Below are positions 35,337 to 46,962 of a DNA stretch of 64,000 bases, piece after piece. Location of the stretch: NCBI GenBank assembly GCA_015499995.1, contig JADNRV010000001.1, forward strand, positions 62,001 through 126,000, written 5' to 3'. The position numbers and the translations under genes are program-made. This stretch comes from Flammula alnicola (Eukaryota; Basidiomycota; Agaricomycetes; Agaricales; Strophariaceae). The notes beneath the pieces are model-generated. The model saw only the letters and a list, made by a program, of their open reading frames with translations, was not told where the DNA came from and ran no database searches. How positions within the stretch are numbered: the stretch's first letter is position 1; every line of letters begins with the position of its first letter.

Positions 35337-35709
35337 GACCTTTCACCTCTCTCGTTTGACGCTTCTTCGATCTTATCCTGGGTTCTCAGAATAGGCTGTT
35401 AACCACATACTCCTATGCCTCTGTTCAATATTGTATGATACTCATGATTCATGCCACCCCTCGACTTCTTTGCATCCTAGTTAGTACCTATACCCCCACA
35501 TGCATCATTGGCTTACTACATTAATGGCACCGCTTGTATTAGACTTAATACATTTGTAACGACCCTGCACCTTCCTCGACGCGACGCCAACGCGACGCAG
35601 CCTTCAAGGAGAAGCGAATCGCGTGACACAACGCGTCCACAAGCGTGACCTTGCGTGTTGATCTCCTTCTGCCTTGTTCTCAAGTCTCCATTCCCAAACA
35701 GACGCGGCG
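35337..35709. other. Intergenic region
   Basis: Nothing recognised apart from 5' leader sequence of Dad4. Confidence 0.5.
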
Positions 35710-36044
35710 ATGGAAAATCCACACGCAGAGCGACAAGCTGTTCTCCTGGAACGAATTTTAAAGAATAATGTGAGGGTCTTTCCTTCCATTTGCTGTCGTG
35801 AGATTTAACTGAGCATCCATCGCAGTCGAAATGCACTGAGATGATCTTGGAAGTGAATCATTGTCTCGAGGTCAGCTAATGCCCATTCTTCCGTCTAATC
35901 ATTTATCGATATATTTTATATTTATCCACGCACGTCTTGAAGGAAATTTTGCGGGCGAATGCATCTGTGAAGATTGCAGCGGATTTGGCAACTAAATACC
36001 GGAAGAATGTACAGTACAACTTGGAGGCGACGAAAGGGAATTGA
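35710..36044 (+). CDS. dad4: Dad4, DASH/Dam1 kinetochore complex subunit
   Basis: Small coiled-coil protein of the fungal DASH ring that couples kinetochores to microtubules. Exons 35710-35769, 35826-35870 and 35943-36044 give 207 nt, 68 residues, matching the family size. It begins MENPHAERQAVLLERIL, the conserved Dad4 start, and ends VQYNLEATKGN. Helical throughout, with no frame problem. Easily missed because it is short and split. Confidence 0.92.
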
Positions 36045-36344
36045 ATTGGATTGTCTGGGTTTCCTATGAGATATTCGAGGGGTGTCATTGGCTTTTGGTG
36101 AAAGTTGAGTGCTAGTTTGCAACCTCTTGCAAGTCGTCCAGAACATTGCTGGCCGGTTTTGGAAATTGGTGTGGTGCGGGCAGCGGCGTCGGGCCCGGCT
36201 GTACTGCTTCGCATCTTAACACAAGTTCCTCCTAACTTCCATCCTGATACGCCCGATTCCTACGTGTCAAGCCATCGCTTCAGCTCCTAAATCGCCCCGC
36301 AACACATCTATCGTCCGACTGTTGATCTATATCTATTATCGACG
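36045..36344. other. Intergenic region between Dad4 and Ate1
   Basis: 300 bases with no recognised feature; presumed Ate1 promoter. Confidence 0.5.
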
Positions 36345-38243
36345 ATGTCACTTTCCACCGATTTCAATAGTATCGTCGTTGCGTCGACAGGGCATGCGTC
36401 GACTTGTGGCTATTGCTCACCTCCAGGGCAACGGAGTGCAGATGCGACTAGTTACCATTCGGCGACGCTGGAGGCTCTTGTACTTTCTTGTTCGGTGTGT
36501 GCCTATCTCCTCTGAGCCTCTTGGTTGCTCCGCTTACCGAAGCGCTTCCGTCTAGGTGTACCAGGGCATGATTGACAGAGGCTGGCGACGCTCTGGTAAT
36601 CCATTAGCTTGGTTGGGAAGTCTTCCTGAAATTAACCTCATATTGCTCAAGGCACCTACTGCTATAAGCCCAACTTGAAGATCAGTTGTTGTCCTCAATA
36701 CACAATCAGGTATCGCGGTTTCTTGCCTCTCTCCTGGCTTAGACATATAGAGTCATCTTAAAGGCTAGAAGCAATGGAATTCAAACCTTCTAGAAGCCAA
36801 CGGAAACTTCTCAACCGGTACGAGTATTTTGTGTAGTTGGTCTCGTGCTTTCTGACGACAATCGGCAGCTGGAATCGATTTGTTTTGCACGGAGAATCAG
36901 ACTCGAATGCAATGGAAGTAGATCAGACGAGGTGGGTTTCTCAAAAGTATCGTATAGTTTCTTTATTTATAAGATATCTACAGTCAGGCCACACCGTCAA
37001 AATCTGGCGCGAAAGCAAAGAAGTCTCCTCCTTTTACCTCGCTATCAGCAGCTATTCATGAATCAGAGGCAGGATTTCATAAAGAACCCACCCCTGCGCA
37101 TACGTTTGAGGTATGGCTCACAGCATAACACTGTCTGTTCGGTTTTATCAATTGCTTTCATACGTAGGTAGTCCTGGAGCCGTCTTCATATACCGCCCAA
37201 AAGTTTGCACTCTACCAGAAGTATCAGTCTGAGATCCATCACGATCCAAAAAATTCACCATCTGGGTTCAAGCGGTTCCTTGTAACTTCACCTCTAAAGG
37301 TATGATACAAATATTTTGCTTCTCATTCTGCTTCTCGATTTTTATACCTATTCATCTATCCCTTCAGGCTGAACCCATCCCGTACTTGTTCCCGCCTCCA
37401 AGCCATCTCCCTGTCAACTACGGATCGTATCATCAGCTCTATAAGCTAGATGGCCAGCTGATAGCTATGGGAGTCATAGACATCTTGCCAAACTGTGTTT
37501 CAAGTGTCTATTTCATATACGATAAAACATGGGAGAAGTTCTCTATGGGCAAGGTACGTGAAAATTCCTTGCCTTTACTGTATTTCTTGAACAATTTTTA
37601 TTAGCTTAGTGCTTTGCGGGAAATTTCTCTAGCTCGTGAGATGCGAGAGGCTGGTGCTCCTGAAATGGGGTACCTGTACATGGGTTAGTTGTATTTCCTT
37701 TCGTGAATTTCTTAGGATAAAAGGCTGACCGAAAACGTGAGCTAGGATTCTACATTCATTCATGTCAAAAGATGAGATACAAAGGAGAATACGCTCCTTC
37801 GTTCTTGGCAGATCCGGTAATTGCCTCTTCTTTGTAACCCTTAAGCTTTTTCTGATCAAACCTTATAGGAAACCTATGAATGGTTTCCGTTAGAGGTCTG
37901 CGTCCCCCTTCTAGAGAAGCACAGATACGCATGTTTCTCCCAACCACCCCACTCAAGTCAAGACGATGACGGTTTAGATGAGGAGGAAGACACCTCTCCA
38001 CCGTCTTTGACATCTGATTCCGAGGAATTCGACGATATACACATTTTGACCACGTCCAACAGCGGGGATATTATTGCTAGACCCATCAAGGTTCTCCTTA
38101 TTATATTCTTTTCCACGTATTATTGACATATTTGTATATAGGAAACTGGATATCTTTCATTTAGGCAAGTTCGAGAAGAATTAGGAGCTTGCATTCGTGA
38201 GCTTGGCCATGATCTGGCGACAGAGGTAGCATTCGCTATGTAA
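36345..38243 (+). CDS. ate1: Ate1, arginyl-tRNA--protein transferase
   Basis: Transfers Arg from Arg-tRNA to acidic N termini, marking proteins for the N-degron pathway. The N-terminal Cys module shows CGYC (residues about 22-25), GMIDRGWRRSG, YCYKPNLKISCCPQYTIRL and FKPSRSQRKLLNRWN. The catalytic fold shows VVLEPSSYTAQKFALYQKYQ, FKRFLVTSPL, GSYHQLYKLDGQLIAMGVID, SSVYFIYDKTW, SLAREM and MGFYIHSCQKMRYKGEYAPSF. An acidic insert follows and the protein ends after CIRELGHDLATE. The stop used here (38241-38243) reads through a possible donor, so the last few residues are uncertain. Exons are otherwise all in phase. Confidence 0.92.
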
Positions 38244-38497
38244 ATATTTGAATGTACCTCGGGCAACACGTCTGTATATTAGTTACCCTGAATCCGACGA
38301 TTATCAATGAACAGGCGTGCACTTGGTTCACCATCACCGTTCAAATCCATCCATTTGCTTTCGAATCCGAAAAGTACTTGTTCAATATTTAACATTCGAT
38401 ATTCAGGCCGGTGATGCCGGGCCGGCACATCCGCTACTGTTACCAATGTCACGCCTGATGCGAATTTCGAATTTCAACAATTTCTCCACCTTCCACC

Positions 38498-39666
38498 ATG
38501 GTATGTATGCAAGATCATCTAAATAACTCTAAACACCTTCTAATTAGAGTTCCAGCTAAGAAGACAAACCCGTGAGCGCAGACAGTATGTTTACGCCAAG
38601 TCATTGGAATCGCAAGAGCGACAGACATACGAGCGAAAGCAGCAATTGAAGGAGAGTTTGGCGAGCGGGAGGGCTTTGCCTACAGAGTTGAAGAAGAGTG
38701 CAAAGAGCTTGGGGAAGGATTTGGCTTTCGATGAAGCTCAAGCTGGTGCGCTCCCCTTTTTTATACTCTACGCACTTGTATCTGAACCCTTTTATAGAGC
38801 CAACAACGCACATTGACAATGAATATGCTCGTGCTGGTGTGCAGGACCCAAAGATTGTCATCACTACTTCTCGAGATCCAAGTTCAAAACTGCTGCAGTT
38901 CTCCAAGGTGAGAACCCAAAAGCACTTTGTCTGCCCTCAATGTGGTGTTTATTCGCGTGCAGGAAATGCGACTCGTCTTCCCAAATTCACATCGCATCAA
39001 CCGAGGAAACTATGTTGTAAAAGAACTCGCAGAAGCTTGCAGAGCCAATGACGTTACCGACCTCATTGTCGTACACGAGCATCGTGGAACACCCGATGCT
39101 CTCATCGTCTCACACTTCCCACACGGGCCAACCGTCTACTTTACGCTGAACAATGTTGCGCTTCGACATGACATCGGCACATACAAAAATTCGACGGTGT
39201 CTGAGCAGTACCCTCATCTTATATTCGAGAATTTCAGCTCGAAGCTCGGAGAACGTGTGCAGGACGTCCTCAAATATTTGTTCCCAGTTCCGAAGGAGGA
39301 TAGCAAGCGTGTGATGACCTTCGCCAATGAGGACGACTTCATTTCCTTCCGGTGCGTGATAAACTGCTTTAGTATAACGCTCGCATTAACCGGTTATCAG
39401 GCATCATGTTTTTGTGAAAACTGGTCGAGATGTTCAATTGGCGGAAGTCGGTCCTCGCTTTGAAATGAAACGTACGTCAGCCTCTGCTTTCGCGAACGTA
39501 GCTCATGTTCTTCCATAAAGCGTACGAAATTCGGCAAGGCACCATCGAGCAGACGGAGGCAGAGCGCGAGTGGGTTCTGACACATTACACTCGCACTGCG
39601 AAGAAGCGCAGTGTTCTCTCTGAATCAAGATTTACTGAGCCTCCTTCTAAGAGGGCAAAACGGTAG
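38498..39666 (+). CDS. imp4: Imp4, Brix-domain U3 snoRNP protein
   Basis: Nucleolar protein of the small-subunit processome, needed for 18S rRNA processing. The first coding exon appears to be the ATG alone (38498-38500, in a CCACCATGG context). It is followed by a GTATGT...TTAGAG intron, then [20 protein letters not shown], the classic Imp4 start. The Brix domain includes [92 protein letters not shown] and [14 protein letters not shown]. The C terminus ends PPSKRAKR. All exons are in phase. Convergent with the aminopeptidase. Confidence 0.93.
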
Positions 39667-39881
39667 TCGGACGCGTTGCCTGGGCAGCATGTGCGAGGCC
39701 TTTCTTTTGTATTACCAAAAGTACTTTACAGTGCGCGATGGAGCACCTGGCTCACTTGTATTCCATACCCTAATCCTGTCGAGCCCATAACACGACAAGA
39801 TCCTGAGGCCTGCTTTCTCTGGTGACCTCTTTAGAAGGATGCTCGAGGGAAGCCCCATTTAAAAAAAATTCCTTTGGACTC

Positions 39882-41693
39882 TCAATCGACTGTCAGGTTG
39901 CTGTCAAGCGCGCTGAAGCCTTCAAAGAAAGCGCTGAACAAGTCGATGGCATTCTGTACATCATGAGAGCCAGCTGTCTCTCTGATGGAATGCATGGACA
40001 GCATCGCATTGCCAACATCCACAGTGCGGATACCGATCTTGGAAAGCATGGGTCCGACGGTAGAACCGCATGGCCTACGAAGTTTGATCAACATGACTTG
40101 TACAGAACCGAAGAAGAAAACAGGTGATCTCACATATCGTTGCGAGCTTCGAACTCTTGAACCTTGCCGCCCTTGCGCTCGACGAGCTGTTTGACGATGA
40201 AGGTGGAGACAGCATCGGAGGCATATCTCTGCTTCGCGTTGGTTTTAATCACTATCCCTCCGTTCATGATTGGCTTGTGCTTTTCTTCATGCTTGGAGGT
40301 GTAATTGGGATGCAGTGCATGTCCCATATCAGCAGAAATCAGGAAAGAATGGGCGACCGACTGCGCAAGGGATGCAGGAGTAGGTGAGAGACGGTTGAGC
40401 AGGGATGGGATGAGACTGGATTCAGCTCCAGATGAGGACACACTACCGATTTCTTCGTGATTGAAGAGAGCGATACAGTTCACGTTGCCTTCCAAAGATG
40501 GGAAGTATTGCGAAGATACGCTTTCGGCAAGGGCTTCGACTGCACAGAAACTGCATACCCATGAGTATTTGGCAATGAAAGAAAAAATGGCAACCTTACG
40601 AAGAGACGAGGTTGTCCATCCGAGGGCTGAAGATGAACTCGTTGTTGATTCCTCCGAGAGTTGCTGGTTGAGTGTCGTACAATGAGCTGGATTTCCCGAT
40701 CAATGAGAGAAAACACTAATAACGAATGTAAACCTACAGTTCAAAATCGTGGATTTCTTCAGGTGCAATTGACAATTCACCCGCCAAGAGGGACAGAAGA
40801 GCTGGGTGGTGGTTCTCTTGAATGCTAGACGCGACCTTTGGTCCTTTAGGAGGAGATTTATCGTCCTTCTCGTCGTCGGAATCAGATTTCAGGGGAGGTG
40901 CATTTAATTGTGACTCGATTAATCCAAGAATTGGTACGAATTCAGTCTCTTGGTTGAATTTGAAGTTTTCATTAATGTTTCGGTCCACTGTATACAGAAT
41001 TAAAATGTCAATCAATGTCCACGAGATTGATAAAAGACCAACAGTGAATAGCAAGGCTTGGGATACGCAATATGGGTCGATCAATCTTGATAAGTTTCGA
41101 TACAAATCCCCCTGCTTTCTGTGAAACGACAACCCTTCCGGCAATAGAAAGGTCACGGTCGAGCCAAGAGTGCCAGACGCCCCCTCCGTATGTTTCTACG
41201 CCAACCTGAAGGTATGCGGATTTGCTGCGCTTAGAGATAGGTCGAATCTGAAATAAATTAGTTAGCTATCCCAAAATATATCTGCCACGGCCTACTTTCA
41301 GGTTCGGACTATCAACGTGAGTAGCGACAACACTGAGCCCAGCACCTTGCTTCCATTTCTGAGGCAGGGTGAAGGCGACCAAAGCAGCCTGGTTTCTGGT
41401 CAATGATGAGTGGGCGCAGGAGATTACGAGGGTTGGGATTTACCTGGTGAAATAATACTTGCCACCGGGTTGGGCGGTAGTTTCCCAATCATCTTTCTCT
41501 TTGATCTGCGTGGGATAGATGTGAGCAAAGCGTTCGATACGCAAGTAGAGTCGCGTCATACCTTTTGGAAACCGGCCTTCTCTAGACGCACGGCGGCGTT
41601 CTGCACCGCATGGAAGGGAGTCGGAGAGGCATTTACGAACTTGAGAAAGCGGGTGGCGGCTTCTGGGCTGGCTGGGTAGAGCATCATGGTCAT
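39882..41693 (-). CDS. ape4: Aspartyl aminopeptidase (M18 family)
   Basis: Cytosolic metallopeptidase that removes N-terminal Asp or Glu; in yeast Ape4 also travels to the vacuole by autophagy. Zinc-site motifs in order: [10 protein letters not shown] (His ligand), [10 protein letters not shown], the catalytic and ligand Glu pair in [20 protein letters not shown] and the final His of MHSIRE. The dimer and substrate loop [16 protein letters not shown] is present. It starts [20 protein letters not shown] and ends [10 protein letters not shown]. An acidic Ser/Asp/Lys insert ([14 protein letters not shown]) follows IESQLNAPP. All introns are short and in phase. Divergent from Utp12 over 179 bp. 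Confidence 0.93.
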
Positions 41694-41872
41694 GGAGAAA
41701 GAGGGGGAAATGGTCCTTGGAATTATTTAAAGCTCGCTTGTGAGAGAGCTGAGCTCAGAGTGTAAGTAGCCGCCGTGATCGAGAAGACAGAGTCGAATCA
41801 CGTGGCCGGCTATTTCTGGCGCTCTCAAAACTTTTCTTCCCAACGTCAAGACTCAAGCACGACGAAACGATA

Positions 41873-44800
41873 ATGGTCCAGAGTTATCTCAAGCACGGAC
41901 CCACCCAGGTACGCTAAGTGCCCCTTCATGCAAGAAATACCTCTCATCCCATATTCTAGGCCTTTGGGGTGGTTTGCAGCTCGTCATCCAATTCAGTTTT
42001 CGATGGCAGACTGGCATATGTGCCCGCACTCGAAGATGTGTTGGTCTGGGACGTGAAAAAAGGGCAAATGGTAAGAAGATCTTTAAAATCATATGCAGCC
42101 TACTGATGCAAAATAGGTTGCTATGTGGCATGAGACTGGTCATAGAGAAGAAGTTACCTGTATTGTACAATCCCCTCAAGTTGGCTCGTTTGCAGTTGGC
42201 TATGCAGATGGTTCAATTCGCTTGTGGAACGCCTCGAGCGGCTCTGTCTCGACCACCTTTAATGGTCATAAAAAGGCCATCACCGCTCTTGCTTTTGACG
42301 AAAGCGGCACGCGTCTTGCATCTGGATCTCAAGATACGGATCTGATTCTCTGGGATATCGTTGGGGAAGCTGGTCTATACCGGTGAGAGATGCGCACCTC
42401 TTCTACAGCTAATTCTGATTTTAGTCTAGCCTTCGAGGGCATCGCGACCAAATCACATCCATCCAATTTCTTTCCGTCGCAGAGGGCCAGCCTTCTACAT
42501 CTACATCTGCCGCCCCTGGGCTCCTGCTTACCTCGTCAAAAGATACTTTCCTGAAATTGTGGGATCTCGCGACTCAACATTGTATTCAAACAGTCGTTGC
42601 GCACCGTTCCGAGATTTGGTCATTGGCCATCAACCAAGAACAAGATTTGGTATTCACTGGAAGCGGTGAAGGAGAGCTCAAAGCATGGAAAATCGACCGA
42701 GATGCGTTGACCGAGGGCCTGAAGGAGACAGAAACAGGAGAGGTAACGGTCAAGATTTATTCTAACTGAGCTATTATCTAAGATTCTGAACAGGTTGCTA
42801 AAATGATACTCGCTATGTCAAGTCTTCCGCTCGCTTCAAAACACCGAGTCTCCCAAATAAAATTCCACCCAAGTGAACCCTACTTGGCAGTACAGTCTCA
42901 CGACCGATCTGTCGAGATCTTCCGCATTCGAAGTGAAGAAGAAGTTAGAAAAAAGCAGGCACGGAGGAAAAAACGCGCCAAAGAGAAGGAGCAAGGAAAG
43001 GACAAAGACAAAGGTTCCAAAGCAGAAGATCTGCAAGAGGACGAAGCAGAATCCATGGAATCCAGTCTAGTTGACTATTTCACCCCTCATCTTATTGTCC
43101 GGGCGAGCGGAAAAATCAGGTCTTTTGATTTTGGTTCTAACCAGTCGAGCTCAAAGAGTACAATGCAGGTATGGCATCTTGTTCCAGACTCTGATCACAT
43201 CGCTTCTAACTAATCTTTTTATTGAGCTTTTCGTTGCACTGGCCTCTAATGCTATCGAAGTATACAGCGTACCGCACGCCTCAAAGTCCAAGGAGGAGCA
43301 ACCAGAAGCTACTCGGAGTTACTCGGTTGATATACCTGGTCACAGAACAGATGTGCGAACGCTGTGCATCAGTTCCGACGACCAGATATTAGCCTCTGCA
43401 TCCAATGGTAAACATATCGTGTTTTATAGTCGTGGGACCGAGGACTGACAACCTCGAAGGGTCGCTCAAGATTTGGAACATGAAGACCACACAATGCATT
43501 CGGACAATAGAGTGTGGATATGCCATTTGTAGTACTTTCTTGCCTGGTGATCGCCATGTCAGTAGAATTATCCTGTCTCTCCCTCTCTCTATATATATTC
43601 TTATCATTGCTTTTACAGATTGCCGTAGGAACAAAATCTGGAGAAATCCTCATATATGACATCGCATCGTCGACCCTCATCGAAACAATTCAAGCGCATA
43701 CCGCAACAGTATGGTCCATGCATGTCCGGGCGGATGGAGAAGCACTCGTTACTGGGAGTGCCGACAAGGACGTCAAATTCTGGGCTTTGGAGTATAAATC
43801 TGCCACGGACGAGAGTGTTCGTCTCTTTTTCTTCTGTGATAATTTCGACTTGTGTATTGATTTCATTGCAGGTCCAGAGTGGCAGACTCCTCTCATTGGT
43901 TCATGTTCGTACCTTGAAGATGTCCGACGATGTGCTGGCCGTGAGATACAGCCCGAACAGTAAACTACTCGCAGTTGCTCTCTTGGATTCCACCGTCAAG
44001 GTCTTCTATCAAGACAGTCTCAAATTTTTCCTGTCGCTATATGGTCACAAAGTACGATACGTTGCATTTCAGCTTTACTATATGCGTCTAACCAAAATAC
44101 TCTGCAGCTCCCAGTCCTTTCCATGGATATCTCAGACGACTCTAAATTAATTGTCACTTGCTCTGCGGACAAAAACGTCAAAATCTGGGGCCTCGACTTT
44201 GGAGACTGCCACAAGTCTATCTTCGCCCATGAAGAGAGCGTCATGCAAGTCGCTTTCGAGAAGGACTCGCATTATTTCTGGACTGTCGGCAAGGACAAGA
44301 TGCTTAAATATTGGGATGGCGACAAGGTTAGTGACATTTTGCGTTGAACTGTGGCGTCTCTAACCTCGAATGATCGTAGTTTGAAGGAATTCAAAAGCTC
44401 GAAGGTCACCACGGTGAAATTTGGGCTTTGGCTCTGAGTCATCACGGTAACTTTGTCGTCACTGGCTCGCATGATAAGTCAATACGAATTTGGGAAAAGC
44501 TCGACGAACCTGTGAGCATGATGATTTGATTATGAGCGAATGTTCTAATATATCTGTCTCTAGTTATTCCTGGAGGAAGAGCGCGAAAAGGAACTCGAGC
44601 AACTCTACGAAAGCGGTATTGCAGATTCCCTAAACCGCGTTGAAGCGCCAATTGGTAGCGGGGCAGAGGGCGTCGTTAATGGAGCTAATGAAGCCGAGGT
44701 TGCGGCTGTTACCAAACAAACGAGCGAGACATTGATGGCCGGAGAACGTATTATGGAGGCGCTTGATCTTGCTGACATGGAACGGGAGACGATGAAAGAG

Positions 44801-45371
44801 TACGAGGAGGCGATGGCCCGCTTATCGGCAAATGACGCGATGCGTATGCAACCTACGGCCAGGAACCCTGTGCTGGCTGCCTATGACCTGGAACCGGAGG
44901 CGTGGGTGTTGAGGGTCGTGGAGAAAGTACCAAGTACAGCACTGCAAGATGCCCTGCTTGTGCTGCCTTTTGGGAAGGTTGTTTCGCTCATGGTGTATTT
45001 AAATATTTGGGCACAAAAGGTATTTTGAACTCCTATATATTAGTTACACATGATCTGACAGTTTTCAGGGATGGAACATCACCTTGGTATCGCGAATAAT
45101 ATTCTTCCTCCTGAAAACGCACCATCACCAAATCGTCGCCAACCGCATCATGAGGACGACCTTGATTCCTCTCCGCAAACACCTGCGGTCGACCTTACAA
45201 CGTCAGAAAGACATGATTGGTTACAATCTGGCTGCATTGCAGTTTATTCGTAGGAAGAATGACGCCGAACGGACAGCTCAATTCTACGAAGAGGAGGGTA
45301 TGGACGAAGAGAAGGTGAAAGCGAGAATAGCTGAAGGTAAAAAGCGCAAGAGAGTCAATCTCAAGGCGTGA
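41873..45371 (+). CDS. utp12: Utp12/Dip2 (WDR3), U3 processome WD-repeat protein
   Basis: Component of the UTP-B module of the small-subunit processome in the nucleolus. It starts [20 protein letters not shown], runs through two WD40 propellers (clear repeats at [63 protein letters not shown] and [15 protein letters not shown]) and has a Lys/Glu-rich insert after [12 protein letters not shown]. The C-terminal Utp12 domain runs from [17 protein letters not shown] to [14 protein letters not shown], and the protein ends [10 protein letters not shown]. About thirteen introns, all in phase, with no frame problem across 3.5 kb. Confidence 0.95.
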
Positions 45372-45615
45372 GTAGTTTAGACGGACGGGGTATACAGGCC
45401 TTGATCATACAGTAGGTGAATACAAAACTACTTCCTTGTTCCTACAAATCTAACAAACAAATATGTCCCAGTCACTTTCATGAATGCCACCGAATTTGAA
45501 GTCTAGCGTGTGTGCATATCAATTCTTATTTCCCTTGACCTGTGGGCCCCAGAGCTTTTCATACCTGTGGTGTGAACCCATTAAATTCTGTACGTCTGAT
45601 AAATATTTAATTGTC

Positions 45616-46432
45616 TCACCATTGGTCCGGTTCTGTTGCCTGTCTGAATTGGACTGTGAGCACACCGACATCGAAATCCGCAAGTTGGCCGAATGCAGCT
45701 CGTGTCAAATCGACGTGCTTTGATCCTGGAGCGCAGCCCGCGCACGTATCCACGACACGGACGAAGACGCATTTCTTGTGCGTGTTGCAGACTGATAGAT
45801 GGTAAGCGCGTGTTTGATGTCGATGAAAACGTTACTGACGTTCCAAGAATTTGAAGCATTTCGGACGAGTGCTCCATCCGTCCAATGTAAGTGCGGCAGC
45901 GAACGAAGCGTCCTATTTCCATGGTCAATGGCCATTCAGCGAAGCCCGATATGAACCCGAAATTCTTACTGTCGGTGCCCACTTTCCATCAGCCCAACAG
46001 CTGGGATTTTGCAGATCATGACCTGTGTACCTATGGAAATGCAAGCATCAGGCAAAACTGCAAAGAACCCAAAGATTGCGCCAAAATGCCAAAACACCAT
46101 GTAATGATAACAGGCTCGGGTGGTCCAATCCCTTTCAACCCTTTCCAGATGCCATTAACCACGCCTGTGATTGCGTCTCCCAGACCCGACTTCTTCTTGT
46201 CTGCTCGGTCGTTCAGAATTTCCGAACGACGTCGGTATTTATAATCCAAGTTGGTCACATTGACACTCTGCCACCCGTCCCGCGGGTCGAAAGAGTAATT
46301 GTCACCCAAGGAATGGGCCGTGCTATACTTGCTTTCTGATATCGCTCTGGCAGGGGATACTTGCCCTGCGAACGCAAACATGGGAGACGAAATGGCGAGA
46401 AGAAAAGCAAGACCTGCTTGGGACCCCTTCAT
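45616..46432 (-). CDS. Secreted double-psi beta-barrel (DPBB, expansin/loosenin-like) protein
   Basis: An N-terminal signal peptide (MKGSQAGLAFLLAISSPMFAFAG) precedes a low-complexity spacer and a basic linker. The DPBB domain then reads ITWYTGHDLQNPSCWADGKW, ALTLDGWSTRPKCFKFLELC, KKCVFVRVVDTCAGC and VDLTRAAFGQLADFDVG. The paired cysteines and the VRVVDTCAGC/VDLTRAAF blocks are those of RlpA/barwin-like DPBB proteins. Related basidiomycete proteins loosen or bind plant or fungal cell wall polysaccharide; activity here is inference. Three introns, in phase. A longer upstream frame exists, but the signal peptide fixes the start at 46432. Confidence 0.85.
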
Positions 46433-46962
46433 GCTTGCAATCGGGAAAGTAACGACAAAGGCGGGTACGGTGTTATCTAGGCACGGAATACAACGCGAGG
46501 AGATCTGAAGGCTGAATGGCAAGGTGAGGATGGAGGAGTTCCAAAAATAGAAATTGGACCAGCAACTTGCATGCGTCCGATCGCGCCGCCGGCGACGGGC
46601 GACGACGGGCGTCATATGCACAAAAAGTAAAACATATGTCCCGGAAGAATAATAAAGAAATAATGGGAAATTTTGCTTGCGACATATATTCTTCCCTACT
46701 TACCTCGCCAGAGTAAATGTGACTCATATTCGCAGGTCAAGCGGTTAGGCAGTGGACTGAGATGAGGGTAAGTGATCAAGCCATTCGCTGATCGATGGGA
46801 TTGGCTGTCGGAACTGTTCTTTGCCAAAATGGAAATGGAGAAAGAACAACCGGTCGGGCCGACCTCCCTTCACCGAGACCAACTCTTTTTCGTCATGTAA
46901 AGGTGGAATATTAATAAACACTTCCTTCGCCGCGTCTTTATCTCTGTTGTCTTACCACCACC
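46433..46962. other. Divergent intergenic region
   Basis: 530 bases between the DPBB gene and the regulator gene, probably carrying both promoters. No repeats or RNA gene recognised. Confidence 0.5.

Noticed and set aside
38317..38526. A 69-codon open frame between Ate1 and Imp4
   Set aside because: It overlaps the Imp4 start exon in another frame and shows no coding character.
36345..45371. A mating-type A locus
   Set aside because: No homeodomain genes, no mitochondrial intermediate peptidase and no beta-flanking gene are present.
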